NCBI GenBank assembly: GCA_937926175.1
Contig: CALANV010000010.1
Span: 1-64,000, forward strand
Direction: 5' to 3'
DNA: 64,000 nucleotides
Source of the DNA: an uncultured Rhodospirillales bacterium
GTDB lineage: Bacteria; Pseudomonadota; Alphaproteobacteria; CACIAM-22H2
In this document: one piece after another, positions 52,592 to 62,025 of the stretch
Layout: each line of letters starts with the position of its first letter
Numbering within the stretch: position 1 is the stretch's first letter
Position numbers and translations under genes: made by a program
Notes under the pieces: model-generated
Seen by the model: the letters and a program-made list of their open reading frames with translations, nothing else
Database searches by the model: none
Told to the model about the DNA's origin: nothing

Positions 52592-54286
52592 CTAGGCGCC
52601 GAGCGTTGGCAGCCGCAGCCCATGCGATTTCGCGCATTCGATCGCGATGTCGTAACCCGCATCGGCATGGCGCATTACGCCGGAGGCCGGATCATTGGTC
52701 AGCACGCGGGCGAGCCGGCGCGCCGCTTCCGGTGTGCCGTCGGCGACGATCACCATTCCGGCATGCTGCGAGTAGCCGATGCCGACGCCGCCGCCGTGAT
52801 GAATCGAGACCCACGTCGCGCCCGAGGCGCAATTGAGCAACGCATTGAGAAGCGGCCAGTCCGCGACCGCATCGGATCCGTCGATCATGCCCTCGGTCTC
52901 GCGGTTCGGGCTCGCGACCGAGCCGGAGTCGAGATGGTCCCGGCCGATCACGATCGGCGCCTTGAGTTCGCCCCGCGCGACCATATCGTTGAAGGCGAGG
53001 CCGGCGCGGGCGCGCTCGCCGAGGCCGAGCCAGCAGATCCGGGCCGGCAGGCCCTGGAACCTGATCTTCCGTTGCGCCATGTCCAGCCAGTGATGGAGGT
53101 GCCAGTCCTCCGGAAAGAGCTCCTTGATCTTCGCATCGGTCCGGTAGATGTCCTCCGGATCGCCAGAAAGAGCGACCCAGCGGAACGGCCCCTTGCCGCG
53201 ACAGAACATCGGCCGGATATACGCCGGCACGAAGCCCGGGAACGCGAAGGCGTCCTCGACGCCCATTTCCTTGGCCATCTGCCGGATGTTGTTGCCGTAG
53301 TCGAGCGTGGGGATGCCCATGCGATAGAGTTCAATCATGGCGCGGACCTGCACAGCCATGGACTCTTTCGCGGCGCGTTCGGTTCCTTTCGGGTCGCTCG
53401 CCTTCATCCGCTCGTGCTGCTCGAGTGTCCAGCCGGCCGGCAGGTATCCGTTCAGCGGATCATGCGCCGACGTCTGATCGGTCACGATATCGGGTCGCGC
53501 CCGACGATCGCCGGCCTTGATACGCCGGACGAGCTCGGGGAACACCTCGGCGGCATTGCCGAGCAGGCCGACCGAAACCGGCTGCTTCTTCGCGCAGGAC
53601 TCGGCGATGATCGTCAGCGCTTCGTCGAGGTCCCTGGTCCAACGGTCGAGATAGCCTGTCTGGATGCGCTTCTCGATCCGGCTCAACTGGCATTCGACGC
53701 CGAGCAGCGACGCCCCGGCCATCGTGGCGGCAAGCGGCTGCGCGCCGCCCATGCCGCCGAGTCCGCCCGTCAGAATCCATCGTCCGCCCAGATCGCCGCC
53801 GTAATGCTGGCGGCCGGCTTCGACGAACGTCTCGTATGTGCCCTGTACGATGCCTTGGCTGCCGATATAGATCCACGAACCCGCCGTCATCTGGCCGTAC
53901 ATCATCAACCCCGCGCGGTCGAGCACGTGGAAGTTGTCCCAAGTCGCCCACTTGGCCACGATGTTGGAGTTGGCGATCAACACGCGCGGCGCGTCGGCAT
54001 GGGTTTCGAAGATGCCGACCGGCTTGCCGGACTGGATGAGCAGCGTGTCGGTCGGCCCCAGCGTACGCAAGGCGGCAACGATCCGGTCGAACGACGCCCA
54101 ATCGCGCGCGGCGCGGCCGATGCCGCCGTAGACGACCAGTTCCTCGGGCCGCTCGGCGACCTCGGCGTCCAGGTTGTTCATCAGCATGCGCAATGCGGCT
54201 TCGGTCTGCCATGACCTGGCGGTGATCTGGGGGCCGCGCGGCGCCCTGATCCGGCGCGTATTGTCGAGACGGGGATTCGCTTCCAT
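52592..54286 (-). CDS. hutU: Urocanate hydratase
   Basis: A 564-residue NAD-using enzyme that hydrates urocanate to imidazolonepropionate, the second step of the pathway. Family stretches are RMLMNNLDAEVAERPEELVVYGGIGRAARDW, WTGGLGG-type ILTGGLGGMGGAQPLAATMAG, CCAKKQ-type ESCAKKQPVSVGLLGNAAEV, DQTSAHDPLNGYLPAGWT and IHHGGGVGIGYSQHAGMV. The ATG at 54286 follows GAGGACC. It lies between hutF and the heparinase-like gene, all on the minus strand. Confidence 0.96.
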   Translation of the reverse strand: MEANPRLDNTRRIRAPRGPQITARSWQTEAALRMLMNNLDAEVAERPEELVVYGGIGRAARDWASFDRIVAALRTLGPTDTLLIQSGKPVGIFETHADAPRVLIANSNIVAKWATWDNFHVLDRAGLMMYGQMTAGSWIYIGSQGIVQGTYETFVEAGRQHYGGDLGGRWILTGGLGGMGGAQPLAATMAGASLLGVECQLSRIEKRIQTGYLDRWTRDLDEALTIIAESCAKKQPVSVGLLGNAAEVFPELVRRIKAGDRRARPDIVTDQTSAHDPLNGYLPAGWTLEQHERMKASDPKGTERAAKESMAVQVRAMIELYRMGIPTLDYGNNIRQMAKEMGVEDAFAFPGFVPAYIRPMFCRGKGPFRWVALSGDPEDIYRTDAKIKELFPEDWHLHHWLDMAQRKIRFQGLPARICWLGLGERARAGLAFNDMVARGELKAPIVIGRDHLDSGSVASPNRETEGMIDGSDAVADWPLLNALLNCASGATWVSIHHGGGVGIGYSQHAGMVIVADGTPEAARRLARVLTNDPASGVMRHADAGYDIAIECAKSHGLRLPTLGA

Positions 54287-54297
54287 TGTGGTCCTCG

Positions 54298-55671
54298 CTA
54301 TGAGACGAGCCGGGCGACGGTCTTGCGGAAATTGGCGAGCGACTGTTCCTCATGCACGTGCATGCCGTCGCGCACGACCCAGTGGCCGCCGACCATGACA
54401 TCGCGGACCGGTGTACCGGTGCCGCAGAAGATCCAGGAATCGAGCAGCGTGTCGCCGTTGCGTCCGGTGAGCGCGGGATGATCCGGATCGAGGACGACGA
54501 TGTCGGCGCGGCGCTCGGGTTCGAGACCGCCGATCGGCCGGCCGAGCGCCTGGGCGCCGCCTGCCGTAGCGCGACGGAACAGGCCGGCGCCAGTTGCAGC
54601 ACCTTGCGTGCTCTCGGTTACGTTGCGCGCGCGCTTGATGAGACGCTGCGTGTATTCCAGCCAGCGAAGCTCCTCGACGGGGTTCGTCGAGACGTTGGAA
54701 TCGGTGCCGATGCCGAAACGCCCACCGGCGCGCACATAAGCCGTCAGCGAAAAGATGCCGTCACCCAAATTGGCCTCTGTCGTCGGGCACAGGCCCGCGA
54801 CGGCGCCGGATGCGGCCAGCCGTTCCGTTTCGGCCGGCGTCATGTGGGTGCAGTGGACAAGGCACCAGCGGGTGTCGACCGGCGCATGGTCGAGCAGCCA
54901 TTCGACAGGCCGCTGCCCGCTCCAGGTGAGGCAATCCTCGACCTCCTTCGTCTGCTCGGCAGCATGAATATGGATCGGCATTGCCGCATCGAGGCGCGTT
55001 GCCGCCTCGATGCAGGCGGCAAGCATGTTGGGCGTGACCGCGCGAAGCGAATGCGGCGCGATGCCGATGCGGATCTGACGATCGCGCCGGTGGCGCTGGT
55101 ACAGCCGCTCGACGAGGTCGACAAAATCGTCCGTTGCAAGAATGAACCGACGCTGGCCTGGGGCCGGCGCCACGCCGCCGAACTGCGAGGTCTGATAGAG
55201 AACGGGAAGGAAGGTGAGACCGATACCGGCGGCACTTGCCGCGGCGACGATGCGTTCGGCGAGTTCCGCTCTGTTCTCGTACGGGCGCCCGTCAGGATCG
55301 TTGTGCAGGTAGTGGAACTCCGCCACCGCGGTGTAGCCATGCTTGAGCAGCTCGACATAGAGCTGCGTAGCGATGGCTTCGACATCCGCAGGCGAAAGCC
55401 GCGCAAGGAACCGATACATGACCTCGCGCCAGCTCCAGAAATTGTCGCCCTCGGGACCGACGCGCTCCGCAAGGCCGGCCATTGCCCGCTGAAAGGCATG
55501 CGAGTGCAGATTCGGCATTCCCGGGACGGCAATGCCGTGCAGCCGTTCGGCATCGCCGGCGATCGTATCGGCGGTGACGGATGTGATCGTCCCCGACGCG
55601 TCGACGTCGAGACGGACATTGGTGGCCCAGCCCGTGGGCAGGAGAGCGTGTTCGGCGAAATAGCTCGGCAT
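54298..55671 (-). CDS. hutF: Formimidoylglutamate deiminase
   Basis: A 457-residue amidohydrolase that deaminates formiminoglutamate to formylglutamate, the branch that uses HutG downstream. The metal ligands begin in NLHSHAFQRAMAGLAERVG, with EFHYLHNDPDGRPYENRAEL and APHSLRAVTP, AAEQTKEVEDC and LCPTTEANLGDGIF further on. It is the first gene of the minus-strand hutF-hutU-heparinase-like run. The gap before the hutU start is 11 bases. The presence of hutF fits hutG, so the five-step route is used. Confidence 0.93.
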   Translation of the reverse strand: MPSYFAEHALLPTGWATNVRLDVDASGTITSVTADTIAGDAERLHGIAVPGMPNLHSHAFQRAMAGLAERVGPEGDNFWSWREVMYRFLARLSPADVEAIATQLYVELLKHGYTAVAEFHYLHNDPDGRPYENRAELAERIVAAASAAGIGLTFLPVLYQTSQFGGVAPAPGQRRFILATDDFVDLVERLYQRHRRDRQIRIGIAPHSLRAVTPNMLAACIEAATRLDAAMPIHIHAAEQTKEVEDCLTWSGQRPVEWLLDHAPVDTRWCLVHCTHMTPAETERLAASGAVAGLCPTTEANLGDGIFSLTAYVRAGGRFGIGTDSNVSTNPVEELRWLEYTQRLIKRARNVTESTQGAATGAGLFRRATAGGAQALGRPIGGLEPERRADIVVLDPDHPALTGRNGDTLLDSWIFCGTGTPVRDVMVGGHWVVRDGMHVHEEQSLANFRKTVARLVS

Positions 55672-55760
55672 CGACGATTCGTTTGAGAGACGTTACAAAT
55701 CAGAGCGAGAGAACCATTGCTTTAATGCCTGCCGCTGACGGCAGCGGCAAGGGGAAAGGC

Positions 55761-56981
55761 GTGCACCGCGTCGACTCTATCTGGACGAATGCCCGACTGG
55801 CGACGATGGTCGCAGGCGAGGGCTATGGCGTGATCGACGATGGCGCGATAGCCGTCGTGGACGGCCGGATCGCCTGGATCGGGCCGCGGGCCGAGTTGCC
55901 CGCACTTGATGCCGGTTCCGTGCATGACGTCGGCGGGCGCTGGGTGACGCCGGGCCTCATCGACTGTCATACGCATCTCGTCTTCGCCGGTGACCGGGCC
56001 GCGGAGTTCGAGCTGAGGCTCAAAGGCGCGACATACGAGGAGATCGCACGGGCGGGCGGCAGCATCCGCTCCACGGTCGCGAAGACGCGCGCGGCGTCGG
56101 CGGACGAGCTTTATGAAAGCGCGCGGCGCCGGCTGATATCGCTTCTCGCCGAAGGCGTCACCACGGTCGAGATCAAGTCAGGCTACGGGCTGGACGTCGC
56201 TAGCGAGACCAAGATGTTGCGCGTCGCGCGCCGGCTCGGGGCCGGTCTGCCGGTCACCGTCGTGACGACGTTCCTCGGAGCGCATGCGGTTCCGCCGGAA
56301 TACCAGGGCCGGCGGAGCGCCTATGTTGATCTCGTTGCCGGCCCGATGCTCGACGCGGTCGTCGCGGAACGTCTCGCCGATGCCGTCGACGTGTTCGCCG
56401 AAGACATCGCCTTCACTCCCGAGGAAACGGCGCGCATCTTCGACGCCGCGAAAGCGCATGGCCTGCCGGTGAAGCTGCATGCCGACCAGCTCTCCGACCA
56501 GAACGGCGCGGCATTGGCGGCGCGCTACGGCGCCCTTTCGGCGGAGCATCTGGAGCATGCCAACGCGGACGGCGTCGCCGCCATGGCACGCGCCGGAACC
56601 GTCGCGGTCCTGCTGCCGGGCGCGTTCTATTTCCTGCGCGACGTCAAGCTGCCGCCGGTCGATCTGTTCCGGCGCCACGGCGTGCCGATCGCGATCGCCA
56701 GCGACTGCAATCCGGGATCATCGCCGGCCGTATCGCTTCTGCTGATGCTCAACATGGCGTGCACGCTCTTCCGCCTCACGCCGGCCGAAGCGCTGGCAGG
56801 GGTTACGCGAAACGCAGCGCGGGCCCTGGGGCTCGCCGACCGCGGCGTGCTCGCGACGGGCAAGATGGCCGATTTCGTCGTCTGGGACATTTCGCATCCC
56901 GCCGAGCTGAGCTATTGGATCGGCGCCAACCCGGCCCACACCATCGTGCGCGCCGGCGCTGTTACGGAAATCGCTGCATGA
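55761..56981 (+). CDS. hutI: Imidazolonepropionase
   Basis: A 406-residue zinc amidohydrolase that opens imidazolonepropionate to formiminoglutamate. Metal ligands are in DCHTHLVFAGDRAAEF, with KSGYGLDVASETKMLRVAR, FLGAHAVPPEY, LHADQLSDQNGAALAARYGALSAEHLEH and ASDCNPGSS as further motifs. GTG 55761 is preferred, with AAGGGGAAAG upstream and family length; TTG 55683 and ATG 55725 are alternatives. Its stop overlaps hutG (ATGA). It is divergent from hutF. Confidence 0.94.
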   Translation: MHRVDSIWTNARLATMVAGEGYGVIDDGAIAVVDGRIAWIGPRAELPALDAGSVHDVGGRWVTPGLIDCHTHLVFAGDRAAEFELRLKGATYEEIARAGGSIRSTVAKTRAASADELYESARRRLISLLAEGVTTVEIKSGYGLDVASETKMLRVARRLGAGLPVTVVTTFLGAHAVPPEYQGRRSAYVDLVAGPMLDAVVAERLADAVDVFAEDIAFTPEETARIFDAAKAHGLPVKLHADQLSDQNGAALAARYGALSAEHLEHANADGVAAMARAGTVAVLLPGAFYFLRDVKLPPVDLFRRHGVPIAIASDCNPGSSPAVSLLLMLNMACTLFRLTPAEALAGVTRNAARALGLADRGVLATGKMADFVVWDISHPAELSYWIGANPAHTIVRAGAVTEIAA

Positions 56982-57790
56982 CCGAACTCTTCCACTTCAG
57001 TCCCGGCCGGACGCCCGTGTTGATCAGCGTTCCGCACGCCGGCACGTACATTCCGCCGGAGATCGCCGACCGGATGACGCCGGCGGCAAGACAGCTGCCT
57101 GACACGGACTGGCATGTCGACCGGCTCTATGACTTCGCGGCATCGCTCGGCGTCGGCATGATCGTCGCCACCCATTCACGCTATGTCGTCGATCTCAATC
57201 GCGATCCGACCGGAAAACCGTTGTATCCGGGCGCCGACAACACCGAGCTGGTGCCGACGACGACGTTCGCACGCGAACCCGTGTACAAGTCGGGCGCGGA
57301 GCCGGATGCGGCCGAGATCGACGACCGGGTGATGCGTTACTGGCGACCCTATCACGACCGGCTTGCGGCCGAACTGGCGTCACTGCACCGGCAATACGGC
57401 ATCGCGGTCCTGTGGGACGCTCACTCGATTCCGTCGGTCGTGCCGCGCTTCTTCAGCGGGCGACTTCCGGACCTCAACCTCGGGTCGGCATGGGGCACAA
57501 GTGCCGCGCCGGCGCTGGTCTCGCGCGTCATGAACATCCTCGGCAATGCCGCCGGCTTCACGTCGATCTGCGACGGGCGGTTCACGGGCGGCTACATCAC
57601 GCGCCGGTTCGGCCAGCCGGATGCAGGAACTCATGCGCTGCAGCTCGAGCTGGCCCAAGCGTGCTACATGGACGAGCAGCCGCCCTACCGGTATGACCCC
57701 GATCGTGCCGCGCCGTTGCAGAACGTCCTTCGGCAGGTCGTTTCGACGCTCGTCGAATGGGCGGAGTCCGCGGCAGGGGGCAAGACGTGA
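56978..57790 (+). CDS. hutG: N-formylglutamate amidohydrolase
   Basis: A 270-residue enzyme that releases formate and glutamate from N-formylglutamate, the last step of the pathway. Family stretches are VLISVPHAGTYIPPEI, DWHVDRLYDFAASLG, YVVDLNRDPTGKPLYPG, LWDAHSIPS and GGYITRRFG. It overlaps the hutI stop by ATGA and its own stop overlaps the next GTG, so the three genes hutI, hutG and the creatininase-like gene are translationally coupled. Confidence 0.94.
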   Translation: MTELFHFSPGRTPVLISVPHAGTYIPPEIADRMTPAARQLPDTDWHVDRLYDFAASLGVGMIVATHSRYVVDLNRDPTGKPLYPGADNTELVPTTTFAREPVYKSGAEPDAAEIDDRVMRYWRPYHDRLAAELASLHRQYGIAVLWDAHSIPSVVPRFFSGRLPDLNLGSAWGTSAAPALVSRVMNILGNAAGFTSICDGRFTGGYITRRFGQPDAGTHALQLELAQACYMDEQPPYRYDPDRAAPLQNVLRQVVSTLVEWAESAAGGKT

Positions 57791-58581
57791 CGGCACGACC
57801 TTGGCAGGACCTGACGACGACCGACTTTGCGGCGCTCGATCGCGCGCGGACGGTTGCGATCCTTCCCGTCGCCGCGGTCGAGCAGCACGGGCCGCATCTG
57901 CCGGTCGGCACGGACGCCATGATCGCCGCCGGCATCCTGTCGCAGGCCATGCCGCTCGTGCCCCAGGATCTTCCGGTCCTCGTCCTGCCGACGATGGCGG
58001 TCGGCAAGTCGAACGAGCACCAGGACTTTCCCGGGACCCTGACGCTCTCGGCCGAGACGTTGGGGCGAATGCTGACGGAAGTTGGGGAGAGCGTCGCGCG
58101 CGCGGGTCTGCGAAAGCTCATGCTGTTCAACAGCCATGGCGGCCAACCGCAGGTGCTCGACATCGTGGCGCAGGATCTTCGCGCCCGCCTGGGCATGGCC
58201 GTGGTCGTCGTCAATGTCTGGCGGCTGATGGATCGAGCGGCGGCGTTTCCCGCGCGCGAGCGCGCGGTCGGGATACATGGCGGCGGCCTCGAGACCGCGC
58301 TGATGCTCCATCTGCGTCCGGAACTCGTGCGCCGCGATCAGATCCGCGACTTTCCGTCCGCAGCCGACGAGCTGGCCAAGTCGTTCCCGCTGCTGGCGGG
58401 CGAGGGGCGCCTCAACTTCGCCTGGCAGGCGCAGGATCTCAATCCAGCCGGGGCCGTCGGCGACGCTCGGCTGGGAACGGCGGAAATCGGCGCCCGCCTC
58501 GTCGACCAAGCGGCGCGTGCGGTCGTCGCGCTTGCCGAGGAGCTGTCGCGCCTGCCGCTCGCCGTACTGCGCTCGAGCTGA
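57787..58581 (+). CDS. Creatininase-family amidohydrolase
   Basis: A 264-residue metal-dependent hydrolase of the creatininase family. The site motif reads VAAVEQHGPHLPVGTDAMIAAG, with FNSHGGQPQVLDIVA and HGGGLETALML supplying further ligands. The family includes enzymes acting on cyclic amides and formamides, so a role on a side product of histidine breakdown is plausible, though not shown. GTG 57787 overlaps the hutG stop and has a GGGGG upstream. The apt gene is convergent, 38 bases on. Confidence 0.85.
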   Translation: MTARPWQDLTTTDFAALDRARTVAILPVAAVEQHGPHLPVGTDAMIAAGILSQAMPLVPQDLPVLVLPTMAVGKSNEHQDFPGTLTLSAETLGRMLTEVGESVARAGLRKLMLFNSHGGQPQVLDIVAQDLRARLGMAVVVVNVWRLMDRAAAFPARERAVGIHGGGLETALMLHLRPELVRRDQIRDFPSAADELAKSFPLLAGEGRLNFAWQAQDLNPAGAVGDARLGTAEIGARLVDQAARAVVALAEELSRLPLAVLRSS

Positions 58582-58619
58582 CCCGGACGCGAACCGTACT
58601 GGGAGGGATCTAGGGATCT

Positions 58620-59129
58620 TTAGTAGGAAACAAGCGAATCGAACGGTACGTCGATGCGCTTGCGTCCGTTCAGGAACTCGAGTTCGATGATGCAGGCCGC
58701 ACCGCGCACATCCGCGCCTGCGCGACGCAGAAGCTCGATCGCGGCGGCCATCGTGCCACCTGTCGCGAGCACGTCGTCGAGAACCACGACGCGCTGCCCC
58801 CGATGGACGAAATCGTCCTGGATCTCGATGGTGTCGCTGCCGTACTCGAGATCGTAGGTATAGGGGATCGTCTTGCCGGGCAGCTTGCCCTTCTTGCGGA
58901 CCATCATGAATCCGCAGCCGAGGACGAGGGCGAGCGGCGCCGTTACTAGGAAGCCGCGCGATTCGATACCGGCAAGAAAGTCGGGTTTGTGCGGCCTGAC
59001 GATCTCCGCCAGCCGATCGACCGCCGCCTTCCACGCCCCATGGTCGGCCAGGAGAGGCGAGATATCCCGGAACATGATTCCCGGTTTCGGGAAATCCGGC
59101 ACGTCCCGGATCCATTTCTTGAGGTCCAT
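58620..59129 (-). CDS. apt: Adenine phosphoribosyltransferase
   Basis: A 169-residue purine-salvage enzyme that makes AMP from adenine and PRPP. The family start is MDLKKWIRDVPDFPKPGIMFRDISPLL, the loop GIESRGFLVTAPLAL, and the PRPP motif VVVLDDVLATGGTM. ATG 59129 follows a run of G. A longer in-frame opening upstream is not similar to the family. It is convergent with the hut operon end. Confidence 0.96.
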   Translation of the reverse strand: MDLKKWIRDVPDFPKPGIMFRDISPLLADHGAWKAAVDRLAEIVRPHKPDFLAGIESRGFLVTAPLALVLGCGFMMVRKKGKLPGKTIPYTYDLEYGSDTIEIQDDFVHRGQRVVVLDDVLATGGTMAAAIELLRRAGADVRGAACIIELEFLNGRKRIDVPFDSLVSY

Positions 59130-59275
59130 ATTCTTGCCCCCCTTGTCGGCGCTCGCGATTCGGTGGGCGCATCCTATCCAGCGGGTCGGGGCCTCGCAAT
59201 TGCTGTTGCGGCCTCGTGGCGCGATGACGCAGGGTGTTGTTGCAGGGGCACCGGCCACGCGTTAGGGTTCGCCAT

Positions 59276-60616
59276 ATGACATCCGTTTTTCATCGTCAGC
59301 TTCGGACACCCTTGCCGCGCGCCGTCGGCGGCACCGGCGTCTATCTGATCGACCATACGGGCAAGCGTTACATCGACGCCTCCGGCGGGGCTGCCGTATC
59401 GTGCCTCGGCCACGGCCATCCCGACGTCATCCGTGCCATAAAGGACCAGGCCGACCGGCTGGCTTATGCCCACACATCCTTCTTCACGACCGACGTCGCG
59501 GAAGAGCTGGCCGACACGCTGATCGCCGATGCGCCGCCGGGGCTCACGCATGTCTACTACGTATCAGGCGGCTCGGAGGGGATCGAGGCCGCGCTCAAGA
59601 TGGCGCGGCAGTATTTCGTCGAGATCGGCCAGCCGCAGCGTCGGCACTTCATCGCGCGGCGCCAGAGCTACCACGGGAACACGCTGGGCGCACTTGCAGT
59701 CGGTGGCAACGAGTGGCGACGCCAGCAATTCGCGCCCCTGCTGATCGATGTGCCGCATATCGCGCCGTGCTTCGCCTACCGCTTCAAGGATCCCGCCGAA
59801 AGCGAGGAGGAATACGGCCGCCGGGTTGCCGACGAGTTGGAGGCCAAGATCCTCGAACTCGGGCCGGATACGGTGATCGCCTTCGTCGCCGAGACGGTCG
59901 TCGGGGCGACGGCCGGCGCGGTGCCGCCGGTGCCGGGTTATTTCAAACGCATCCGCGAGATCTGCGACCGTTATGGCGTGCTGCTCATCCTCGACGAGGT
60001 CATGTGCGGCATGGGCCGGACCGGCACCCTGCATGCCTGCACCCAGGAAGGCATTGCGCCCGACCTGATGGTGATCGCCAAGGGGCTCGGCGGCGGCTAT
60101 CAGCCGATCGGTGCCGTGCTCGTCTCGGGCCGGGTCTACGAGGCATTCCGCCAGGGCTCCGGCTTCTTCCAGCACGGTCATACCTACATCGCCCATGCCG
60201 TGTCCTGTGCGGCGGCGCTTGCCGTGCAGCAGGTCCTCAAGCGTGACGGTCTGGTCGACCGGGTCCGGCGTCAGGGCGAAAAGCTCATGTCGGCGCTTAC
60301 CGAGCGCTTCGGCAACCATCACGCGGTCGGCGACATCCGGGGACGCGGCCTGTTTCAGGCGATCGAGCTGGTAAAGGACCGCGCGACGAAGGCGCCGTTC
60401 GACCCCGCCTTGAAGCTGCATGCGCGCATCAAGCAGGAGGCCATGGCGCGGGGCCTGATGGTCTATCCCATGGGCGGCACCATCGACGGCAAGCACGGCG
60501 ATCACGTGCTGCTGGCGCCGCCGTTCATCATCACCGACGACGAGATCGTCGCGGTGGTCGAACGTCTGGGCGAGGCCGTCGACGCCGCGGTCGCCTCGGC
60601 ACGTTCTGCGGTCTGA
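59276..60616 (+). CDS. Class III PLP-dependent aminotransferase
   Basis: A 446-residue aminotransferase of the omega/class III group. Landmarks are YIDASGGAAVSCLGHGHPDV, YYVSGGSEGIEAALKMARQYF, the YHGNTLGALAVGG loop, LDEVMCGMGRTGTLHACTQEGI and the PLP lysine in IAKGLGGGYQPIGAV. The substrate is not clear; relatives use beta-alanine, GABA, diamines or similar amines with pyruvate. ATG 59276 follows AGGG. It stands alone, divergent from apt. Confidence 0.9.
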   Translation: MTSVFHRQLRTPLPRAVGGTGVYLIDHTGKRYIDASGGAAVSCLGHGHPDVIRAIKDQADRLAYAHTSFFTTDVAEELADTLIADAPPGLTHVYYVSGGSEGIEAALKMARQYFVEIGQPQRRHFIARRQSYHGNTLGALAVGGNEWRRQQFAPLLIDVPHIAPCFAYRFKDPAESEEEYGRRVADELEAKILELGPDTVIAFVAETVVGATAGAVPPVPGYFKRIREICDRYGVLLILDEVMCGMGRTGTLHACTQEGIAPDLMVIAKGLGGGYQPIGAVLVSGRVYEAFRQGSGFFQHGHTYIAHAVSCAAALAVQQVLKRDGLVDRVRRQGEKLMSALTERFGNHHAVGDIRGRGLFQAIELVKDRATKAPFDPALKLHARIKQEAMARGLMVYPMGGTIDGKHGDHVLLAPPFIITDDEIVAVVERLGEAVDAAVASARSAV

Positions 60617-61106
60617 CCGGACCTTCGAACCAATAGCGGTCGCTACTCAGGCTGGTCGTGCGGCGGCGGCGTGTGGCCGGCCGCGCCGATCGGGCTGGGC
60701 AGGTTGGTCCACATCACCGGGCTCCCGCCCGGCGATTCACTCTGTCGGCTCGTGCGACCCTGCCGTTTCGGATGCGATGACGATGTCTTCGTCGACGTAC
60801 CGCGAAGCGAGGCTTGACGGCCCGCAGCGCTGCGCTTGCCGGTGCTTGTCTGCGCCACTTCCGGCTCCCCTATGCATTGGCGTGGCGATGCCACGCAGGC
60901 TCAAATCTCAACGCAGGGCAACGCGTCGGGCGTTCCGGCATGCGCGTGGTGCGGCGGCACGGTGGCGCACCGTGTCAGGCTGTGCGCGCAGGCGATCGCG
61001 TGTCATTCAACCGTTCATTTGTGACATTGTTTCGTGACATTGTTGTGCTTTGAACTCGCGACGACTGTTCCACGAACGATGACCGGAACATTGATGCCGA
61101 TCGACA
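60617..61106. other. Gap after the aminotransferase gene
   Basis: About 490 bases. A minus-strand frame at 60643-60894 (83 residues, Pro/Ser-rich, ending GHTPPPHDQPE) is the only candidate and is unrecognised and weak. I see no RNA gene. Confidence 0.45.
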
Positions 61107-61719
61107 TCAACCTGCCAGACGCTGGATCTCTGCCACGGTGCGGGCCAGCTCGTTCGCCAGGGGACCCGGCATCCGACCCAGAAAGACGGCCGAAAGCTGC
61201 TCGTAGTACCAGAGCGTGCCTTCCCGTCCGGCCGTGAAGCGCGAGAACACCGCCGGGCCATAGACGCGCAGGTCGCTCAGGATTGCCCGCGCGTTGTGCA
61301 ACTTGTCGCAGGCGGATACCAGCAGCACGTCGCCCGCAGTCTCGGCAAGGATGGGCAAGATAGGCAGACTTCCGGGTTTGCCAGTCGCCTTTTTCGCCCA
61401 GGGCATCGGGCACGCTGTCCGTGCAGCCAAGTACAAGCGTCGTCACCCGGTCGCCGAACCGATCGCGGATCAGGGGCTCGACGTGAGCGCCGACGTCCTC
61501 GATGGCGTCGTGCAATACGGCGGCGATCGTCTGATCTTCATCCGCACCGTACTCCATCGCGAGGCTCGCCACGCCCAACAGATGGGAGAGGTAAGGAATG
61601 CGCGTGCCCTTGCGGGTCTGGTTTCCATGAAGCTGGATCGCGAGCGCCACGGCATCACCGAGACGCGAGGAGGGAACGAAGCTGGGCTGCATTTCGTCGT
61701 GGGTCATCTCATCGTTCAT
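61107..61719 (-). pseudogene. HD-domain (RelA/SpoT-like) phosphohydrolase, frameshifted
   Basis: The N-terminal half (start ATG 61719) has an HD hydrolase core: LGDAVALAIQLHGNQTRKGT, YLSHLLGVASLAMEYGADEDQT and AAVLHDAIEDVGAHVEPLI. After KSAYLAH the frame changes; the true continuation LAETAGDVLLVSACDKLHNA, then ILSDLRVYGPAVFSRF, lies in another frame ending at 61107. One extra G on the + strand at 61349/61350 would explain it; removing it gives a 203-residue protein. So this is either a recent frameshift or a sequence error. Enzymes of this type hydrolyse (p)ppGpp-like or related phosphates. Confidence 0.78.
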
Positions 61720-62025
61720 CAAGCTTCATCCTCGGTCATTTGCAGCCGTGCCGTACGTTCGAGGGCACGGCCGATCATTTTTTTTCGGTGTCCTCCGCGG
61801 CTTGGTGACCCAGCAACATGATCGCTGGCAGCCACCATCGTGGCGGTGCTCCGCTCATCCCGGGCGAGAGATTCCGCGCCCGGTTGCAGCCGGATCCGGA
61901 AACTCGAGATCGGCGAACCCGAGACGTGGGGAAAACGGCGGCGTCACGAGGGGTGACACCAGCGGATCGTCCGGGACAGCCCGATCCGAAGCTGATGTAA
62001 CGGTTCAGACCGGGACGACCCAAGC
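61720..62025. other. Gap upstream of the HD gene
   Basis: About 300 bases between two minus-strand genes. It probably holds the HD gene's promoter; no coding signal or hairpin of note. Confidence 0.4.

Noticed and set aside
55672..55760. HutC operator in the hutF-hutI gap
   Set aside because: I looked for a palindrome like known HutC sites and saw none; the better candidate is upstream of hutH.
60643..60894. 83-residue minus-strand frame, Pro/Ser-rich
   Set aside because: No recognised family and no clear start; composition close to that of random frames here.
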